This document shows, piece after piece, positions 62,947-64,000 of a DNA stretch of 64,000 nucleotides; the stretch's first letter is position 1; the number at the start of each line of letters is the position of its first letter. The position numbers and the translations under genes were made by a program. The stretch is from Siphonodentalium dalli. Its lineage: Eukaryota > Mollusca > Scaphopoda > Gadilida > Siphonodentaliidae. The stretch lies in contig CP136064.1 in assembly GCA_032622095.1 (NCBI GenBank), positions 193,843,948 to 193,907,947 on the forward strand. Reading direction: 5' to 3'. Under the pieces are notes generated by a model, which worked only from the letters and a program-made list of their open reading frames with translations, searched no databases and was not told the origin of the DNA.

Positions 62947-63469
62947 TCATTAGTCATTAACTAATTACCCCGAGCTCATATTTATTGCTTTCCAGTACCA
63001 ATACAGGCACTGACCAGCAACCAAGTGCAATCATTTGGTTCCAGACAGTGGAACGGTCGTGACGTATACCTAATGGATCGTAAACGTGTTTCCTGATTAC
63101 AAATTAATCTAGATGATCTGACGATGAACCATAATATGGCTGTCAATATAGGATCTCCAGACATCCGGTTTGACTCTATGACAAAGGCGGGTACGCAGGG
63201 AATATTTCCCCTAATTACATCCCATGCATAATACCGCGAAGAGTAATGGAAAATAGGCTCAAAATATATTCAAGACAAATAGGTATGCTTATATGCGACT
63301 ATATATAAGTCAAACATTAAGCACAGCGGAACTATTATATCTCTACGTGTGGCGGAAAAAAACGTCGAATTTACCTGAACAATAATATGTTGACAGCCTC
63401 CTCATCAATCGTGATATGTTTTGCATCCGCAGCTGTTTCATTTAAACACCTCATTACTGTGTGGTTGTT
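62947..63469. other. Nothing recognised
   Basis: Sequence between two minus-strand LINE relics. No gene was seen. Confidence 0.3.
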
Positions 63470-63477
63470 CATTTATT

Positions 63478-63620
63478 TCAATTCAATTCTTTAATCTCAA
63501 TAAATCAATAATACAAGTATATACAAGATTCAAATACAAATATATGACAAAAGCACATTTAACAGGTACATAAATATATTTTATAGTATATGTAATATTA
63601 ATGTTAATGCATACATTGAA
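63478..63620 (-). mobile_element. LINE 3' end with GAATT tail
   Basis: Minus strand: TTGTATTATTGATTTATTGA then GATTAAAGAATTGAATTGAAA. A 3' terminus with a GAATT/TGAAT tandem tail is common for CR1/L2-like LINEs. It is oriented like the coding remnant at 62674-62946 but lies upstream of it, so it is a separate insertion. Confidence 0.5.
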
Positions 63621-63653
63621 GGCACATCCACCCAAAAACAGGGTGGATGTGCC
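63621..63653. repeat. Perfect 13-bp hairpin
   Basis: GGCACATCCACCC, loop AAAAACA, GGGTGGATGTGCC. The GGGTGGAT part equals the first bases of the TIR of the 53129 element family, but the rest differs. It could be a minimal foldback relic; the function is unknown. Confidence 0.6.
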
Positions 63654-64000
63654 CGATACTATATATAAGACTTTCTATTTATTTGATACTTTGATACTCG
63701 CGTCATTTACACAGGGATACTGTCATAGCGACATGCATATACATAAATGTTGACGTGAGACGATGGGGCACATGAGCCACAGATATAACTTTGAATTTGG
63801 AAAAATAAGAAAAAAACGTATGGACAAAATCTGCATTGTATGTTTTAATCAGCATATAACTTGAATTCGAAGTTGTGGATGTATTCGAATAATAATGTTT
63901 AGAATAAAGCCGGGCTTCAAATAAACAGACATTTTATAATTTGTAATTGTTTCTGGCTTCAATCATTCTATGGTTATTTTTGGCTGTTGGGTTAGTTGTT
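63654..64000. other. Nothing recognised
   Basis: AT-rich sequence to the window edge. AATAAAG at 63902-63908 and ATAAAC tracts give no clear gene signal. Confidence 0.3.

Noticed and set aside
1-64000. tRNA, rRNA and functional U-snRNA genes
   Set aside because: No B-box-like tRNA signal with a cloverleaf, no rRNA, and the only U2 match covers 22 bases plus a short similarity, too little for a functional gene.

Overview
The window looks like nuclear DNA from an AT-rich invertebrate metazoan, probably a marine lophotrochozoan or invertebrate deuterostome; I cannot narrow it further. Reasons: no dense operon-like coding, one spliced-looking gene with a signal-peptide exon and AATAAA polyadenylation signals, relics of L2/CR1-like LINEs, RTE-like 3' ends, and many TTAA-, TTA/TAA- or TA-bounded non-autonomous DNA transposons (MITEs). 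No bacterial, organellar or viral gene set, CRISPR array, rRNA or tRNA was seen. Almost every long open frame is either repeat-derived or unrecognisable.

Layout. 1-5.4 kb: the only gene I would defend, a small secreted protein on the + strand (TATA box, signal-peptide exon with GTGAGT donor, a possible second exon, a Cys-containing last exon with a polyadenylation signal), with MITEs inside its presumed long intron. 5.4-11 kb: several palindromic MITE families, a roughly 225-bp tandem repeat and a composite made of two inverted 355-378 bp TTAA elements. 11-12.4 kb: two LINE 3' ends in opposite orientation. 13.7-15.8 kb: a palindrome and a decayed array of roughly 150-bp units split by a TTAA MITE. 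17-22 kb: small repeats, a decayed ~50-bp minisatellite and homopolymers. 23.4 kb: one orphan exon candidate. 25-27 kb: a near-identical 276-bp tandem duplication linked to a 73-bp perfect inverted repeat. 28.5-29.5 kb: a broken LINE reverse transcriptase with an inverted 97-bp duplicate and a perfect 72-bp palindrome. 30-33 kb: a cluster of TTAA MITEs. 33-38 kb: tandem repeats and decayed segmental repeats. 38.8-41.7 kb: a long tandem array ending in an ACAG microsatellite. 41.7-43.8 kb: a double-hairpin element followed by a 1.34-kb Harbinger-like element carrying its own minisatellite. 46-52 kb: more copies of the same families. 53.1-56.9 kb: three tandem copies of a 1.5-1.7 kb element with terminal inverted repeats, the copies separated by a single TAA. 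57.6-64 kb: a foldback element, an L2-like LINE end, RTE-like ends, a retroposon containing the 5' end of U2 snRNA with a 12-bp target duplication, another double-hairpin element and two more LINE relics.

The notable content is repeat biology rather than a gene system: (1) a roughly 65-bp hairpin module reused inside several different MITE families, whose stem apex changes by compensatory base pairs; (2) a U2-snRNA-containing SINE-like retroposon; (3) arrays in which neighbouring elements appear to share one target site; (4) a Harbinger-like MITE that carries a minisatellite; (5) an inverted-duplication scar in a LINE. All calls come from reading the sequence by eye, so family assignments are inference unless stated.
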